From Bradyrhizobium sp. CB1015 (GTDB taxonomy: Bacteria; Pseudomonadota; Alphaproteobacteria; Rhizobiales; Xanthobacteraceae): 64,000 nt of DNA. Positions 19,975-29,065 of the stretch are shown in pieces (the first letter of the stretch is position 1; every line of letters starts with the position of its first letter). Under the pieces are notes generated by a model, which saw only the letters and a program-made list of their open reading frames with translations, did no database searches and was not told the DNA's origin. The stretch lies in assembly GCF_025200925.1 (NCBI RefSeq), contig NZ_CP104174.1, forward strand, positions 6,944,001-7,008,000, given 5' to 3'. The position numbers and the translations under genes are program-made.

Positions 19975-20490
19975 ATGCAGCCAAAATCCTCCTCGATCCT
20001 CGAATGCCCGGTCGGTCGCGCGGTGGAGACGGTCGGCGAATGGTGGAGCATCCTGATTCTGCGCGATGCGTTTCAGGGTGCCACGAAGTTCGACGAGTTC
20101 TCGCAAAGCCTTGGCATCGCGCCGAACATCCTGTCGCGGCGGCTTGCGCATCTCACCGAAAGCGGCATGTTCGTTCGTCGCCGCTATCAGGAGCGTCCGC
20201 CGCGCTACGAATATGTGCTGACGGACAAGGCGCGGGATTTCTTCCCGGTGATCGCTACGCTGCTCGCTTGGGGCAACAAGCATCTCGCGCCGAAGGGCGA
20301 ATCCATCCTGCTGGCGAACCGGAGCGACGTCCGCCCGCTCGAGCCGATTGTGGTCGATGCCACCGACAAGCGCCCGATCACGCTCGCCAATGCGGTCGTC
20401 GTCGCAGGTCCCCGCGCCAGCCGCGGCATGCGCGCACGGCTCGCTTCGCTCAAGGCCATGAACCCGGCCGTCGCGCCGGCTGGAGACTGA
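19975..20490 (+). CDS. HxlR-family transcriptional regulator
   Basis: This 171-residue protein carries the HxlR winged helix: C11-P-V-G-R-A followed by VGEWWSILILRDAF, KFDEFSQSLGIAPNILSRRL as the recognition region, and the RRRYQERPPRYEYVLTDKA wing. C11 sits at the conserved N-terminal Cys position used by redox- or electrophile-sensing members such as YodB/HypR, so thiol sensing is possible. A tail of about 55 residues beyond the DNA-binding domain is longer than in minimal family members. It is separated by one base from the downstream ketoacyl-ACP synthase gene and preceded by a perfect palindrome. Confidence 0.93.
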   Translation: MQPKSSSILECPVGRAVETVGEWWSILILRDAFQGATKFDEFSQSLGIAPNILSRRLAHLTESGMFVRRRYQERPPRYEYVLTDKARDFFPVIATLLAWGNKHLAPKGESILLANRSDVRPLEPIVVDATDKRPITLANAVVVAGPRASRGMRARLASLKAMNPAVAPAGD

Positions 20491-20491
20491 C

Positions 20492-21754
20492 ATGCGTCGT
20501 ATCGTCGTAACGGGAATGGGCGCGGTGTCGCCGCTTGGCTGCGGCGTCGAACTGACGTGGCGGCGGCTGCTCGCCGGGCAAAGCGGGCTGCGCCCGTTGC
20601 CGGAATGGGCACAGGCGCTGCCGGCGCGCATCGCAGGTCTCGTGCCCGACAAGACGGATGATGCCGACGGCGGTTTCGATCCCGCGCAAGCTGCCGCGCC
20701 CAAAGACCAGCGCAAGATGGACCGCTTCATCCTGTTTGCGCTGCTCGCCACGGCAGAAGCCGTCGCGCAAGCCAAATGGACACCGCAGGACGCGAGCGCG
20801 CTCGAGCGCACCGCGACGATCATCGCCTCCGGCGTCGGCGGCTTTCCGGCGATGGCGGAGGCGGTGCGCATCACCGAGCAGCGCGGCGCGCGCCGGCTGT
20901 CGCCGTTCACGATCCCCTCGTTCCTCGCCAATCTCGCCGCCGGCCACGTCTCGATCAAGTACGGCTACAAGGGCGCGCTGGGCACGCCCGTCACCGCCTG
21001 CGCGGCCGGTGTGCAGGCGATCGGCGATGCCGCGCGCATGATTCGATCAGGCGAAGCAGACGTTGCGATCTGCGGCGGCGCGGAAGCCTGCATCGACATC
21101 GTCAGCCTCGGCGGCTTTGCGGCAGCGCGTGCACTGTCGAGCGGCTTCAATGGCGAGCCCGCGCGCGCCTCGCGTCCGTTCGATCGCAACCGCGACGGTT
21201 TCGTCATGGGCGAAGGCGCCGGCATCCTGGTGATCGAGGCGCTGGAGCATGCGCAGGCGCGCGGCGCGAGGCCGATCGCGGAGATCGTCGGCTACGGCAC
21301 CACCGCGGACGCCTATCACATGACGTCAGGGCCGCCCGATGGCGACGGTGCCCGCCGCGCCATGGAGATCGCGCTGCGGCAGGCCAGGCTTGCGCCTGCC
21401 GATGTGCAGCACCTCAACGCGCATGCGACCTCGACACCGGCGGGCGACGAGAGCGAGCTCGGCGCCATCGCCGCGCTGTTCGGCCGCAACCGCGGCATTG
21501 CCGTGAGCGCGACCAAATCGGCCACGGGTCACCTGCTCGGCGCCGCCGGCGGGCTGGAAGCGATCTTCACCGTGCTCGCGCTGCGCGACCAGATCGCGCC
21601 GCCCACGCTCAATCTCGAAGACCCCGATTCCAGCGCGGACGGCATCGACATTGTCGCAGGTAGCGCGCGGCCGATGCCGATGCAGCATGCCATCTCCAAC
21701 GGGTTCGGGTTCGGCGGGGTGAATGCCAGCGTGATCTTGCGCCGGATGGGCTGA
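20492..21754 (+). CDS. Beta-ketoacyl-ACP synthase II-like enzyme (FabF family)
   Basis: The 420-residue condensing enzyme has the complete Cys-His-His triad: C170 in VTACAAGVQAIG, H311 in NAHATSTPAGD and H347 in KSATGHLLGAAGG. FDRNRDGFVMGEGAGILVIE and the C-terminal NGFGFGGVNASVIL are family signatures. It would elongate acyl-ACP with malonyl-ACP. The gene is not in a fab cluster and is cotranscribed with an HxlR regulator, so it is more likely a specialised or conditionally expressed paralogue than the housekeeping fabF. I leave the symbol blank for that reason. Confidence 0.93.
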   Translation: MRRIVVTGMGAVSPLGCGVELTWRRLLAGQSGLRPLPEWAQALPARIAGLVPDKTDDADGGFDPAQAAAPKDQRKMDRFILFALLATAEAVAQAKWTPQDASALERTATIIASGVGGFPAMAEAVRITEQRGARRLSPFTIPSFLANLAAGHVSIKYGYKGALGTPVTACAAGVQAIGDAARMIRSGEADVAICGGAEACIDIVSLGGFAAARALSSGFNGEPARASRPFDRNRDGFVMGEGAGILVIEALEHAQARGARPIAEIVGYGTTADAYHMTSGPPDGDGARRAMEIALRQARLAPADVQHLNAHATSTPAGDESELGAIAALFGRNRGIAVSATKSATGHLLGAAGGLEAIFTVLALRDQIAPPTLNLEDPDSSADGIDIVAGSARPMPMQHAISNGFGFGGVNASVILRRMG

Positions 21755-21798
21755 ACGAGAGGCCTTGCAATCGCCGCTCGCTCCGCTACGAAAACGGG

Positions 21799-22431
21799 AT
21801 GATCGAAACGAATTTTGGGCTGTTCCTGGCCGCAGCTTTCCTCATCGCCGCCGTTCCCGGTCCTGGCATTTTTTACGTCGCGGCGCGGACCTTGTCGGAG
21901 GGGCGAGCCAGCGGCTTTGCCTCGACCGCGGGCACGGCGCTGGGTGGACTGGTTCATGTGGTCGCGGGCAGCCTCGGCATCTCCGCCATCATCCTGGCCA
22001 GTGCGGAGCTGTTTGCCGCCGTGAAATTCGTCGGCGCGCTCTATCTGATCTGGCTCGGCATCAAGACGTTTCGCAGCGCCGGCAGCAACCTGTCGCTTGG
22101 GAGCGAGCCCATCGGCGACAAGCGCGCGTTCCGCGACGGCGTGCTGGTCGAAGCGCTCAATCCGAAGACCGCGGCGTTCTTCCTCGCCTTCATTCCGCAG
22201 TTTCTCGATCCCGCGGGATCGAATCCGACGCTGCAATTCATCCTGCTGGGTGCGATCTCGGTGGCGCTGAACACGCTCGCCGATGTCGTGGTGGTGCTGA
22301 TGGCCTCGGCGACGCGCGCGCAGCTGATCGGACGGCCGCAGCTGATGCGTCGCCTCACGCAGGGCTCCGCCGTCTTCATCGCGGGCCTCGGCCTCTCGCT
22401 CGCGCTGGCGCGGCGGCCGGCAAATGGCTAG
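21799..22431 (+). CDS. LysE/RhtB-family exporter
   Basis: The 210-residue inner-membrane protein has the family N-terminus FLIAAVPGPGIFYVAARTL. About six hydrophobic segments follow, and the FRDGVLVEALNPKTAAFFLA motif is typical of RhtB-type amino-acid or homoserine-lactone exporters. Substrate cannot be deduced. It lies 44 bp after the ketoacyl synthase gene and overlaps the hydrolase gene by 8 bp, so exporter and hydrolase are probably translated together. Confidence 0.92.
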   Translation: MIETNFGLFLAAAFLIAAVPGPGIFYVAARTLSEGRASGFASTAGTALGGLVHVVAGSLGISAIILASAELFAAVKFVGALYLIWLGIKTFRSAGSNLSLGSEPIGDKRAFRDGVLVEALNPKTAAFFLAFIPQFLDPAGSNPTLQFILLGAISVALNTLADVVVVLMASATRAQLIGRPQLMRRLTQGSAVFIAGLGLSLALARRPANG

Positions 22432-23302
22432 CGCCCCGCAAAGCCGCTTCTACGAATCGCACGGCCTGCGGCTGCACTACGCCGACTGGGGCAACGAGGG
22501 TGCACCCGTCGCCATCCTGGTGCACGGCGGTCGCGATCATTGCCGCAGCTGGGACCACATCGCGCGCTCGCTGCAACCGCATTTTCGCGTGCTCGCGCCC
22601 GACCTGCGTGGTCATGGTGATTCCGACTGGACGCGGGGCGGCAGCTACGCGCTGACAGAATATGTGTACGATCTCGCGCAGCTGGTTCGCAGCACCGCAG
22701 CGCCTCAGGTCACCCTGATCGGCCATTCGATGGGCGGCATGGTGAGCCTGATCTATTCGGGCGCATTCCCCGAACAGGTCACGAGGCTCGTCGTCCTCGA
22801 CGGCGTGACCATGTTGCCCGGTACACCAAAGCCGCCGGTGCATGAGCGCATCGGCAAATGGGTCGGCCAGCTCGACAGGCTGCACGACCGCATCCCGCGC
22901 CGCTATGCGAGGATCGAGGACGCGGCCGCGCAGATGATGCTTCACAACAAGCGCCTGGCCCGCGACCTCGCGCTGCATCTCGCCACGCATGGCGCCCGGC
23001 GGAACGAGGACGGCAGCTATAGCTGGAAATTCGATCCCTACCAGCGCGTCTCTGCGCCGCACCGGCTCTGGCCCGACGATCACATCGAGCTGTGGTCGCG
23101 CATCACCTGCCCGACATTGCTGCTCAATGCCGGCGAAAGCTTTCTGACGGGCGCCAGGGCCGCAGGCCTGGAGCGCTATTTCCAGAACGCGCGCGTCGAA
23201 ACCATCGCCGGGGCGGGACACTGGCTGCAGCACGACAAGCCGCAGGAGGTGTTGGGTGAGATCCGGCGGTTTCTCGGGCTCGACGAGGACGGCGCGGGTT
23301 AG
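22424..23302 (+). CDS. Alpha/beta-fold hydrolase
   Basis: This 292-residue hydrolase has an oxyanion-hole region AILVHGGRDHCRSWDHI, a nucleophile elbow GHSMGG with S102, and the catalytic His H266 in GAGHWLQHDKP. The cap region between them includes HERIGKWVGQLDRLHDRIPR. Epoxide hydrolase, dehalogenase or esterase are all possible; no Asp nucleophile is seen, so an esterase-type chemistry is likely. Its last 4 bp overlap the end of the convergent ispE. Confidence 0.9.
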   Translation: MASAPQSRFYESHGLRLHYADWGNEGAPVAILVHGGRDHCRSWDHIARSLQPHFRVLAPDLRGHGDSDWTRGGSYALTEYVYDLAQLVRSTAAPQVTLIGHSMGGMVSLIYSGAFPEQVTRLVVLDGVTMLPGTPKPPVHERIGKWVGQLDRLHDRIPRRYARIEDAAAQMMLHNKRLARDLALHLATHGARRNEDGSYSWKFDPYQRVSAPHRLWPDDHIELWSRITCPTLLLNAGESFLTGARAAGLERYFQNARVETIAGAGHWLQHDKPQEVLGEIRRFLGLDEDGAG

Positions 23303-24183
23303 CTCAACGTGCCCGCATGCACCCACCAGTCGGGGTGATCGCGGCGGATCTTTTCGGCGGCGGCATGCGCCTCCGCAGGCGCGCCGTAGATCGCAAAGCA
23401 CGTCGCCCCGGAGCCGGACATGCGGGCGAGCTTGACGCCGGCGGAATCGCGCAAGGCGTCCAGCACCTTGCCGATCACAGGCTCGATCCGCAGCGCGGGC
23501 GCCTCAAGGTCGTTGGCGACGGTATCGAGAACCTCGACCCAGTCGGAAATCGAGCCGCCCTCCTCGGGCCAAGCCGGTGCGCGGATGACGTCGGTGACGC
23601 CGACCAGGAGCTCGCCGTTGCGCAAGCCCAGCGCCTGGAACACGTCCTTGGTGGCAACAGGCACGCGCGGATTGACCATGACGCAGGGCATACTCGGCAG
23701 CGCGAGCGGCAACAGCTGCTCGCCGACGCCGGTCATGTCGCAGGCGCGCGAGAGGAGGCACACCGGCACGTCGGCGCCGGTCGCGAGCGCGACCTTCTGA
23801 ATGCGGGGATCGTCAAGCGACAGATCGTTCAGACGCGCCAGGAGCCGCAGCGCGGCCGCTGCATCCGCCGAGCCGCCGCCGATGCCGGCTGCAACGGGGA
23901 GCACCTTGTCGAGCGCGAAGGCGCCCAGCTTCAGGCCGGGGACGGCCTCGGCCAGCAGCCTGGCGGCCTTGAGCACGAGATTGTCGGCGGTGTCGCCGCA
24001 AGCGGCAGCCAGCGGCCCGGTGGTGGTGAGCTTCAGCTCGCCGCCCGGCTCCAGCGTCAGCCGGTCGGCGCAGTCGGCGAACGCGACCACGCTTTCGAGA
24101 TCATGATAACCATCGGCACGACGGCCGACGACGCGAAGGCTCAAATTGACCTTCGCCCGCCCCTCTTCAATCAACGCCGACAT
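23299..24183 (-). CDS. ispE: 4-diphosphocytidyl-2-C-methyl-D-erythritol kinase
   Basis: IspE phosphorylates CDP-ME in the MEP isoprenoid pathway. The 294-residue GHMP kinase has the N-terminal AKVNLSLRVVGRRADGYHDL substrate motif, the phosphate-binding loop PVAAGIGGGSADAAAALRLL near residue 100, and the C-terminal KLARMSGSGATCFAIY loop. Length is normal. It lies 25 bp downstream of the TPR gene on the same strand, an arrangement I associate with Bradyrhizobium-type genomes. Confidence 0.96.
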   Translation of the reverse strand: MSALIEEGRAKVNLSLRVVGRRADGYHDLESVVAFADCADRLTLEPGGELKLTTTGPLAAACGDTADNLVLKAARLLAEAVPGLKLGAFALDKVLPVAAGIGGGSADAAAALRLLARLNDLSLDDPRIQKVALATGADVPVCLLSRACDMTGVGEQLLPLALPSMPCVMVNPRVPVATKDVFQALGLRNGELLVGVTDVIRAPAWPEEGGSISDWVEVLDTVANDLEAPALRIEPVIGKVLDALRDSAGVKLARMSGSGATCFAIYGAPAEAHAAAEKIRRDHPDWWVHAGTLS

Positions 24184-24208
24184 TGGCGATCAGCCCCCAA
24201 ACGCTCTC

Positions 24209-26005
24209 TCAACCGCCCTTGCCGTCGTCCTTCTTCTTCTCGGCCTGCGCCGCAGAAGAGTTCGAATTGTCCTCGGTCAAACCATTGGCGATCTTGGCCT
24301 CGATCTTCGGCAGCTCTTCCGGCTCGGGCTTGAGATCGCGCGCATGCGACCACTGGAATTTTGCCTCCAGCGTGCGGCCGACGCGCCAATAGGCATCGCC
24401 GAGGTGGTCGTTGATGGTGGGATCCTCGGGCTTGAGATCGATCGCGCGCTCGAGGTTCTTCACCGCCTCCTCGTAATTGCCGATGCGGTAATAGGCCCAG
24501 CCGAGGGAGTCGACGATATAGCCGTCGTCGGGACGCTGCTCGACGGCACGCTTGATCATCTTCATGCCTTCGTCGAGATTCACGCCCTGGTCGATCCAGG
24601 AATAGCCGAGATAGTTGAGGACGTGCGGCTGGTCGGGCTGCAGCTCGAGCGCCTTCTTCATGTCGGCTTCGGCCTTGGCCCACTGCTTGGAGCGCTCCTC
24701 GCAGATACCGCGATAATAATACCAGACGCTGTTGGCCTTGTCGTTGCCGGCCGGCAGCACGTCGATGCCTTTCGAATAGGTCGCGCCGCAATCGCCGAAC
24801 CGCTTGCGGCCGCGCTCGATATTGCCGAGCGCCATGATGGCTTCGAGGTCCTTGGCATCCTCCGTCGTGACGCCCTTGAGGATCTTGATCGCGTCGTCGG
24901 TGCGGTCGGCGGAATCGAGATCGATGGCGAGCTGGATCTGCGCGTTACGCTTGAGCGGCGAGGCCGCGGGCACGCGCTCATAGACCTTGATCGCCATCTG
25001 CGGCCGCTTCACCGATTCATAGAGATCGGCAAGCGAGAGCAGCGCCAGCGGATGGCTCGGCTGCAGGTAGAGCGAGAGCTGGAGATAGACCAGCGCCAGA
25101 TCCTCGCCGCCGCGGCGGGTCAGCGTCGCGCCGATGCCGTAGAGCGCCTCGGCGGCGCCTCCTTGCGCGGAATCGACCAGCGGCGGCATCTTCTTGCCGG
25201 CCTTGGTCTCGCGCAGGCCTTCCTGGATCAGCGGATGGCGTGCGAGCTTCTTGTCGAAGGCCTGGTAGACATTGGTGGCCGCGGCGGAATCCTTGTTGCG
25301 CGACAGCCAGCGCGCATAGGCCTCGGTCACGCGCAGCATGGAATCGTCGAGCTTGTAGGCGCGCTCGAAGCGGGTGCCGGCGTCCTTCTCCTTGCCGGAG
25401 AGCTCCAGGATCATGCCGGTGTGGAGGTCCTTGAACAGCGGATACCATTCCGGACCAGCCAGCTTGTCGATCGTGGCGACACCGCCCTTGGCATCGCCCG
25501 CACCATAGGCGGCCCAGCCCGAAAGCAGCGTGGCGACGAGATCGGTGATGGGACCGCGGATCGACTGGTTGATGTTGGTCTGCGCCGCGACGTACTTCTT
25601 CAGCTTGAGATCGTGCACGCCAACGACGAGACGCGCGACGCGGTTGGTCTTGTCGATGGTGAGGATGCGCTCGGCGAGCTTGACCGCCTCGTCGATGTCG
25701 CCGTCGGCGACCGACGAGATGAAGGCACGGTCGAGCAGCTCGTTGTTCTTGGGATCGGTGCGGAGCGCCGAACGGTAGAATGCGGCGGCCGAGGCCGCGT
25801 CGCGCTCGACGCTGGCGTGGCGGGCGGCGAGATAGCTGCCGGCGCCGGTGAGCGACTTCAGATCGTTTCGCGTCGGAAACTGCGCCGCCGTGTTCTCCGG
25901 ATGATCCGGCGTCTGCGCCAGGACCGCGCCGGGGACCGTCGCGATCGCAGTGCCCATGAGGGCGATGGCGGCAGCAGTCCAGCGGTTGAAACGATTTGAA
26001 AACAT
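24209..26005 (-). CDS. Exported tetratricopeptide-repeat protein
   Basis: From the ATG at 26005 the 598-residue product begins MFSNRFNRWTAAAIALMGTA and has a signal peptide ending GAVLAQ. At least eight TPR-like helix pairs follow, such as AFYRSALRTDPKNNELLDRA, ADMKKALELQPDQPHVLNYL, GMKMIKRAVEQRPDDGYIVD and NLERAIDLKPEDPTINDHLG. The C-terminus is a charged AEKKKDDGKGG tail. TPR proteins of this kind act as periplasmic scaffolds. The upstream in-frame extension to 26179 lacks a signal-peptide-compatible start and is rejected. Confidence 0.9.
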   Translation of the reverse strand: MFSNRFNRWTAAAIALMGTAIATVPGAVLAQTPDHPENTAAQFPTRNDLKSLTGAGSYLAARHASVERDAASAAAFYRSALRTDPKNNELLDRAFISSVADGDIDEAVKLAERILTIDKTNRVARLVVGVHDLKLKKYVAAQTNINQSIRGPITDLVATLLSGWAAYGAGDAKGGVATIDKLAGPEWYPLFKDLHTGMILELSGKEKDAGTRFERAYKLDDSMLRVTEAYARWLSRNKDSAAATNVYQAFDKKLARHPLIQEGLRETKAGKKMPPLVDSAQGGAAEALYGIGATLTRRGGEDLALVYLQLSLYLQPSHPLALLSLADLYESVKRPQMAIKVYERVPAASPLKRNAQIQLAIDLDSADRTDDAIKILKGVTTEDAKDLEAIMALGNIERGRKRFGDCGATYSKGIDVLPAGNDKANSVWYYYRGICEERSKQWAKAEADMKKALELQPDQPHVLNYLGYSWIDQGVNLDEGMKMIKRAVEQRPDDGYIVDSLGWAYYRIGNYEEAVKNLERAIDLKPEDPTINDHLGDAYWRVGRTLEAKFQWSHARDLKPEPEELPKIEAKIANGLTEDNSNSSAAQAEKKKDDGKGG

Positions 26006-26293
26006 CAGGGCTCGCCTTGAGTTGGTGGTGCCTGGGTTTGCAGCAGAAGGCCGTATCGCATGCGAATGCGGCCGGTGACATCCGGACCCGGAACCGTCAG
26101 GCCGACAATGCCGCTTTTGGCGCTTCGCCGCAAGGATTCGGACCGGCCGCTCCCCTCCGCACGCCCCCAAATCGGCCAAGTTCGATCAGGAGCAGCCCAA
26201 GACGCCGCCACTATGGCCTTATCGTGGCCGCGGCGGGTCGCCGCAGCCTCGTCCTCACGGGAACGTGCGCCTGGTCACCGTGCGATGCGCCCC

Positions 26294-27955
26294 TCACATC
26301 GCCTCGTAGTTCGGGCCGCCGCCGCCCTCCGGGGCAACCCAGGTGATGTTGCCGTTGGGATCCTTCACGTCGCAGGTCTTGCAGTGGACGCAGTTCTGGG
26401 CGTTGATCTGGAAGCGCGGACCGGAGCCCTCCTCGATCCATTCATAGACACCAGCCGGGCAATAGCGATTCGAGGGGCCGGCATAGACGTCGTGCTCGGA
26501 GCTCTTCTGGAGGTTCATGTCGGTGACCTTCAGATGGATCGGCTGGTCCTCCTCGTGATTGGTGTTGGACAAAAACACCGAGGACAGCTTGTCGAACGTG
26601 ATCTTGCCGTCCGGCTTCGGGTAGTTCCTGGGCGCGTGGCTCTTGGCCGGATCGAGCGTGGCGCGGTCGGGCTTGACGTGCGACTGCGTGCCAAACAGTG
26701 AGGCGCCGAACAGCGTATTGCACCACATGTCGAAGCCGCCCAGCGCGACGCCGAGCACGGTGCCGAACTTCGACCACAGCGGCTTGACGTTGCGAACCAG
26801 GAACAGGTCCTTGCCGACCGACGAGGAGCGCCAGGCGTTCTCATATTCGACCAGCTCGTCATTGGCGCGGTCGGCGGCGAGCGCGGCCGCAACATGTTCG
26901 GCAGCCAGCATGCCGGTGCCCATCGCATTGTGCACGCCCTTGATGCGCGGCACGTTGACGAAGCCGGCCGCGCAGCCGATCAGCGCGCCGCCGGGGAAGC
27001 TCAGCTTCGGCACCGACTGATAGCCGCCCTCGGTGATCGCACGCGCGCCGTAAGCGAGCCGCTTGGCGCCTTCGAAGGTGCCGCGGATCGAGGGGTGGGT
27101 CTTGAAACGCTGGAATTCGTCGAACGGGGATAGATAGGGATCGTCGTAGTTCAGATGCACGACGAAGCCGACGGCGACGAGATTGTCGTCATAATGATAG
27201 AGGAACGAGCCGCCCCCGGTCTTCATGTCGAGCGGCCAGCCGAATGAATGCTGGATCAAGCCCTTCTGGTGCTTGGCGGGATCGATCTGCCAGACCTCCT
27301 TGAGGCCGATGCCGAACTTCGGCGGCTCGCTCTTGGCGTCCAGGACGAATTTGTTGATGAGCTGCTTGGTCAGGCTGCCTCGGGCGCCTTCGGCGAACAG
27401 CGTGTACTTGCCGAGCAATTCCATGCCGCGGGTGAAGGAATCCTTTGGCTTGCCGTCGCGGCCGATGCCCATGTCGCCGGTGGCGATGCCCTTGACCTTG
27501 CCCTCCTCGTCATAGAGCACCTCGGCCGCCGCAAAGCCCGGATAGATCTCGACGCCGAGCGCCTCGGCCTTGCGCGCCAGCCAGCGGCAGACATTGCCGA
27601 GCGAGCCGATGTAGCAGTGATGATTGTCCATCAGCGGCGGCATCATGAAATTCGGCAGCTTGATCGCGCCGCCGCCGGTCATCCAGTAGAAGCGGTCGTC
27701 CTTGACCTGCGTTTTCAGCGGGCAGTCGGCATCCTCGCGCCAGTCCGGGATCAGCTTGTCGAGGCCCGCGGGATCGATCACGGCGCCCGAGAGGATGTGC
27801 GCGCCAACCTCGGAGCCCTTCTCCACCACGACGACGTTGAGATCAGCGTTGAGCTGCTTCAGCCGGATCGCGGCCGCCAGACCCGAGGGGCCGGCGCCGA
27901 CGATGACGACGTCGAATTCCATGGATTCGCGCGGGGGAAGTTCTTCGGTGCTCAT
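26294..27955 (-). CDS. Electron transfer flavoprotein-ubiquinone oxidoreductase
   Basis: ETF-QO passes electrons from ETF (fatty-acid and amino-acid dehydrogenases) to ubiquinone at the inner membrane. The 553-residue protein has the FAD fold FDVVIVGAGPSGLAAAIRLK near residue 15, the IDPAGLDKLIPDW region, and the hydrophobic quinone segment around AAGFVNVPRIKG. The C-terminal 4Fe-4S cluster ligands are one Cys in NRYCPAGVYEW and three in NAQNCVHCKTCDVKDPNG. All four are present. The ETF subunit genes are not in this window. Confidence 0.96.
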   Translation of the reverse strand: MSTEELPPRESMEFDVVIVGAGPSGLAAAIRLKQLNADLNVVVVEKGSEVGAHILSGAVIDPAGLDKLIPDWREDADCPLKTQVKDDRFYWMTGGGAIKLPNFMMPPLMDNHHCYIGSLGNVCRWLARKAEALGVEIYPGFAAAEVLYDEEGKVKGIATGDMGIGRDGKPKDSFTRGMELLGKYTLFAEGARGSLTKQLINKFVLDAKSEPPKFGIGLKEVWQIDPAKHQKGLIQHSFGWPLDMKTGGGSFLYHYDDNLVAVGFVVHLNYDDPYLSPFDEFQRFKTHPSIRGTFEGAKRLAYGARAITEGGYQSVPKLSFPGGALIGCAAGFVNVPRIKGVHNAMGTGMLAAEHVAAALAADRANDELVEYENAWRSSSVGKDLFLVRNVKPLWSKFGTVLGVALGGFDMWCNTLFGASLFGTQSHVKPDRATLDPAKSHAPRNYPKPDGKITFDKLSSVFLSNTNHEEDQPIHLKVTDMNLQKSSEHDVYAGPSNRYCPAGVYEWIEEGSGPRFQINAQNCVHCKTCDVKDPNGNITWVAPEGGGGPNYEAM

Positions 27956-28090
27956 CTGATCTCAGCCCTTGAGACGGTCCTTGGTCGTTTGCGCCCTCTT
28001 GTTTCCGATTTTTCCGGGTAGGACAACCTCGGAATCTCGTTCCGCCGGGATGCAAGGCCGTCCAAGGTGATATAAAAGTCAGACTTTCCC

Positions 28091-28897
28091 ATGATCCCCG
28101 AACCCGCACCCACCGTCCGAGAGCTGCTCGCCTTCTATCTGGAGGCCGGTGTCGACTGCGCGCTTGCGGAGGAACCGATAGACCGCCTGGCGGAAATCGA
28201 TGCGCCGCCACCCAGCCCGCGCGCGGCCCCGCCGACCGAGGCGCCGCGGCCGGTCGCCGCGCCCGCGGTCATGCGGGGCGAAGCCGCGCCTGCGCCGGAG
28301 GTCGCCATCGCCTCGGCGCGCGAGGCCGCGCGCACCGCGCCGACCCTCGAGGCGCTGCGCGAGCTGATGCAGAATTTCGAGGGCTGCGCGCTGAAGCACA
28401 CGGCGACGCGGCTGGTGTTCGCCGACGGCAACCCGCAGGCGCGCATCATGTTCGTCGGCGAGGCGCCGGGCCGCGACGAGGACATCGAGGGACTGCCCTT
28501 CGTCGGGCGCAGCGGCAAGCTGCTCGATCTGATGATAGGAGCCATCGGCCTCAACCGCAGCACAGCGTACATCGCCAACGTCATTCCCTGGCGGCCGCCC
28601 GGCAACCGCACGCCGACGCCGCAGGAGACGCAAATCTGCCTGCCGTTCATCCAGCGCCAGATCGAGCTGGTGAACCCCGACGTGCTGGTGACGCTCGGCA
28701 ATCCTTCGACACAGACGCTGCTGGGAACGCGCGAAGGCATCATGCGCACGCGCGGGCGCTGGTTCGACTACGACACCGGCCAGCGGGTGATCCGCGCGCT
28801 GCCGACGTTTCACCCGGCCTATCTCTTGCGCTCGCCGTCCTACAAGCGGCTGGCCTGGCAGGACCTGCGATCGATCGCGAAGGCGCTGGCGGGTTGA
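28091..28897 (+). CDS. Family-4-like uracil-DNA glycosylase lacking two Fe-S cysteines
   Basis: The glycosylase domain starts near residue 85 after a Pro/Ala-rich linker. It has the family 4 motif [21 protein letters not shown] and motif B-like [20 protein letters not shown]. It should excise uracil from DNA. Canonical family 4 enzymes bind 4Fe-4S through CxxC plus two later Cys. Here only C99 and C183 align; the other two positions appear to be Phe (FEGC) and Trp ([10 protein letters not shown]). The cluster is therefore probably absent. The N-terminal 85 residues ([20 protein letters not shown]) are a separate helical segment. It is divergent from ETF-QO. Confidence 0.92.
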   Translation: MIPEPAPTVRELLAFYLEAGVDCALAEEPIDRLAEIDAPPPSPRAAPPTEAPRPVAAPAVMRGEAAPAPEVAIASAREAARTAPTLEALRELMQNFEGCALKHTATRLVFADGNPQARIMFVGEAPGRDEDIEGLPFVGRSGKLLDLMIGAIGLNRSTAYIANVIPWRPPGNRTPTPQETQICLPFIQRQIELVNPDVLVTLGNPSTQTLLGTREGIMRTRGRWFDYDTGQRVIRALPTFHPAYLLRSPSYKRLAWQDLRSIAKALAG

Positions 28898-28900
28898 TGC

Positions 28901-29064
28901 TCTCGTGTCCCGGACGCGGTGCGGCACGCAGTGACGCCCCGCAGAGCCGGGATCCAGAGCGCAAAATAGTACGATGGGGCGAGATGGGGCCCGGCTCTGC
29001 AGCGCACCGCACCGGACGATGCTTCGCATCGCCGGGGGCGCTGCGCTGCGTCCGGGGCACGAGA
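28901..29064. repeat. Palindromic repeat, family B
   Basis: TCTCGTGTCCCGGAC ... GTCCGGGGCACGAGA arms with inner GCAGAGCCGGGATCC/GGGCCCGGCTCTGC. It fills the space between the convergent udg and glycosyltransferase-like genes. Confidence 0.85.
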
Positions 29065-29065
29065 C

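Noticed and set aside
24146..25999. 617-codon open frame antisense to the TPR gene
   Set aside because: Composition is typical of a GC-rich shadow; the TPR repeats lie on the minus strand.
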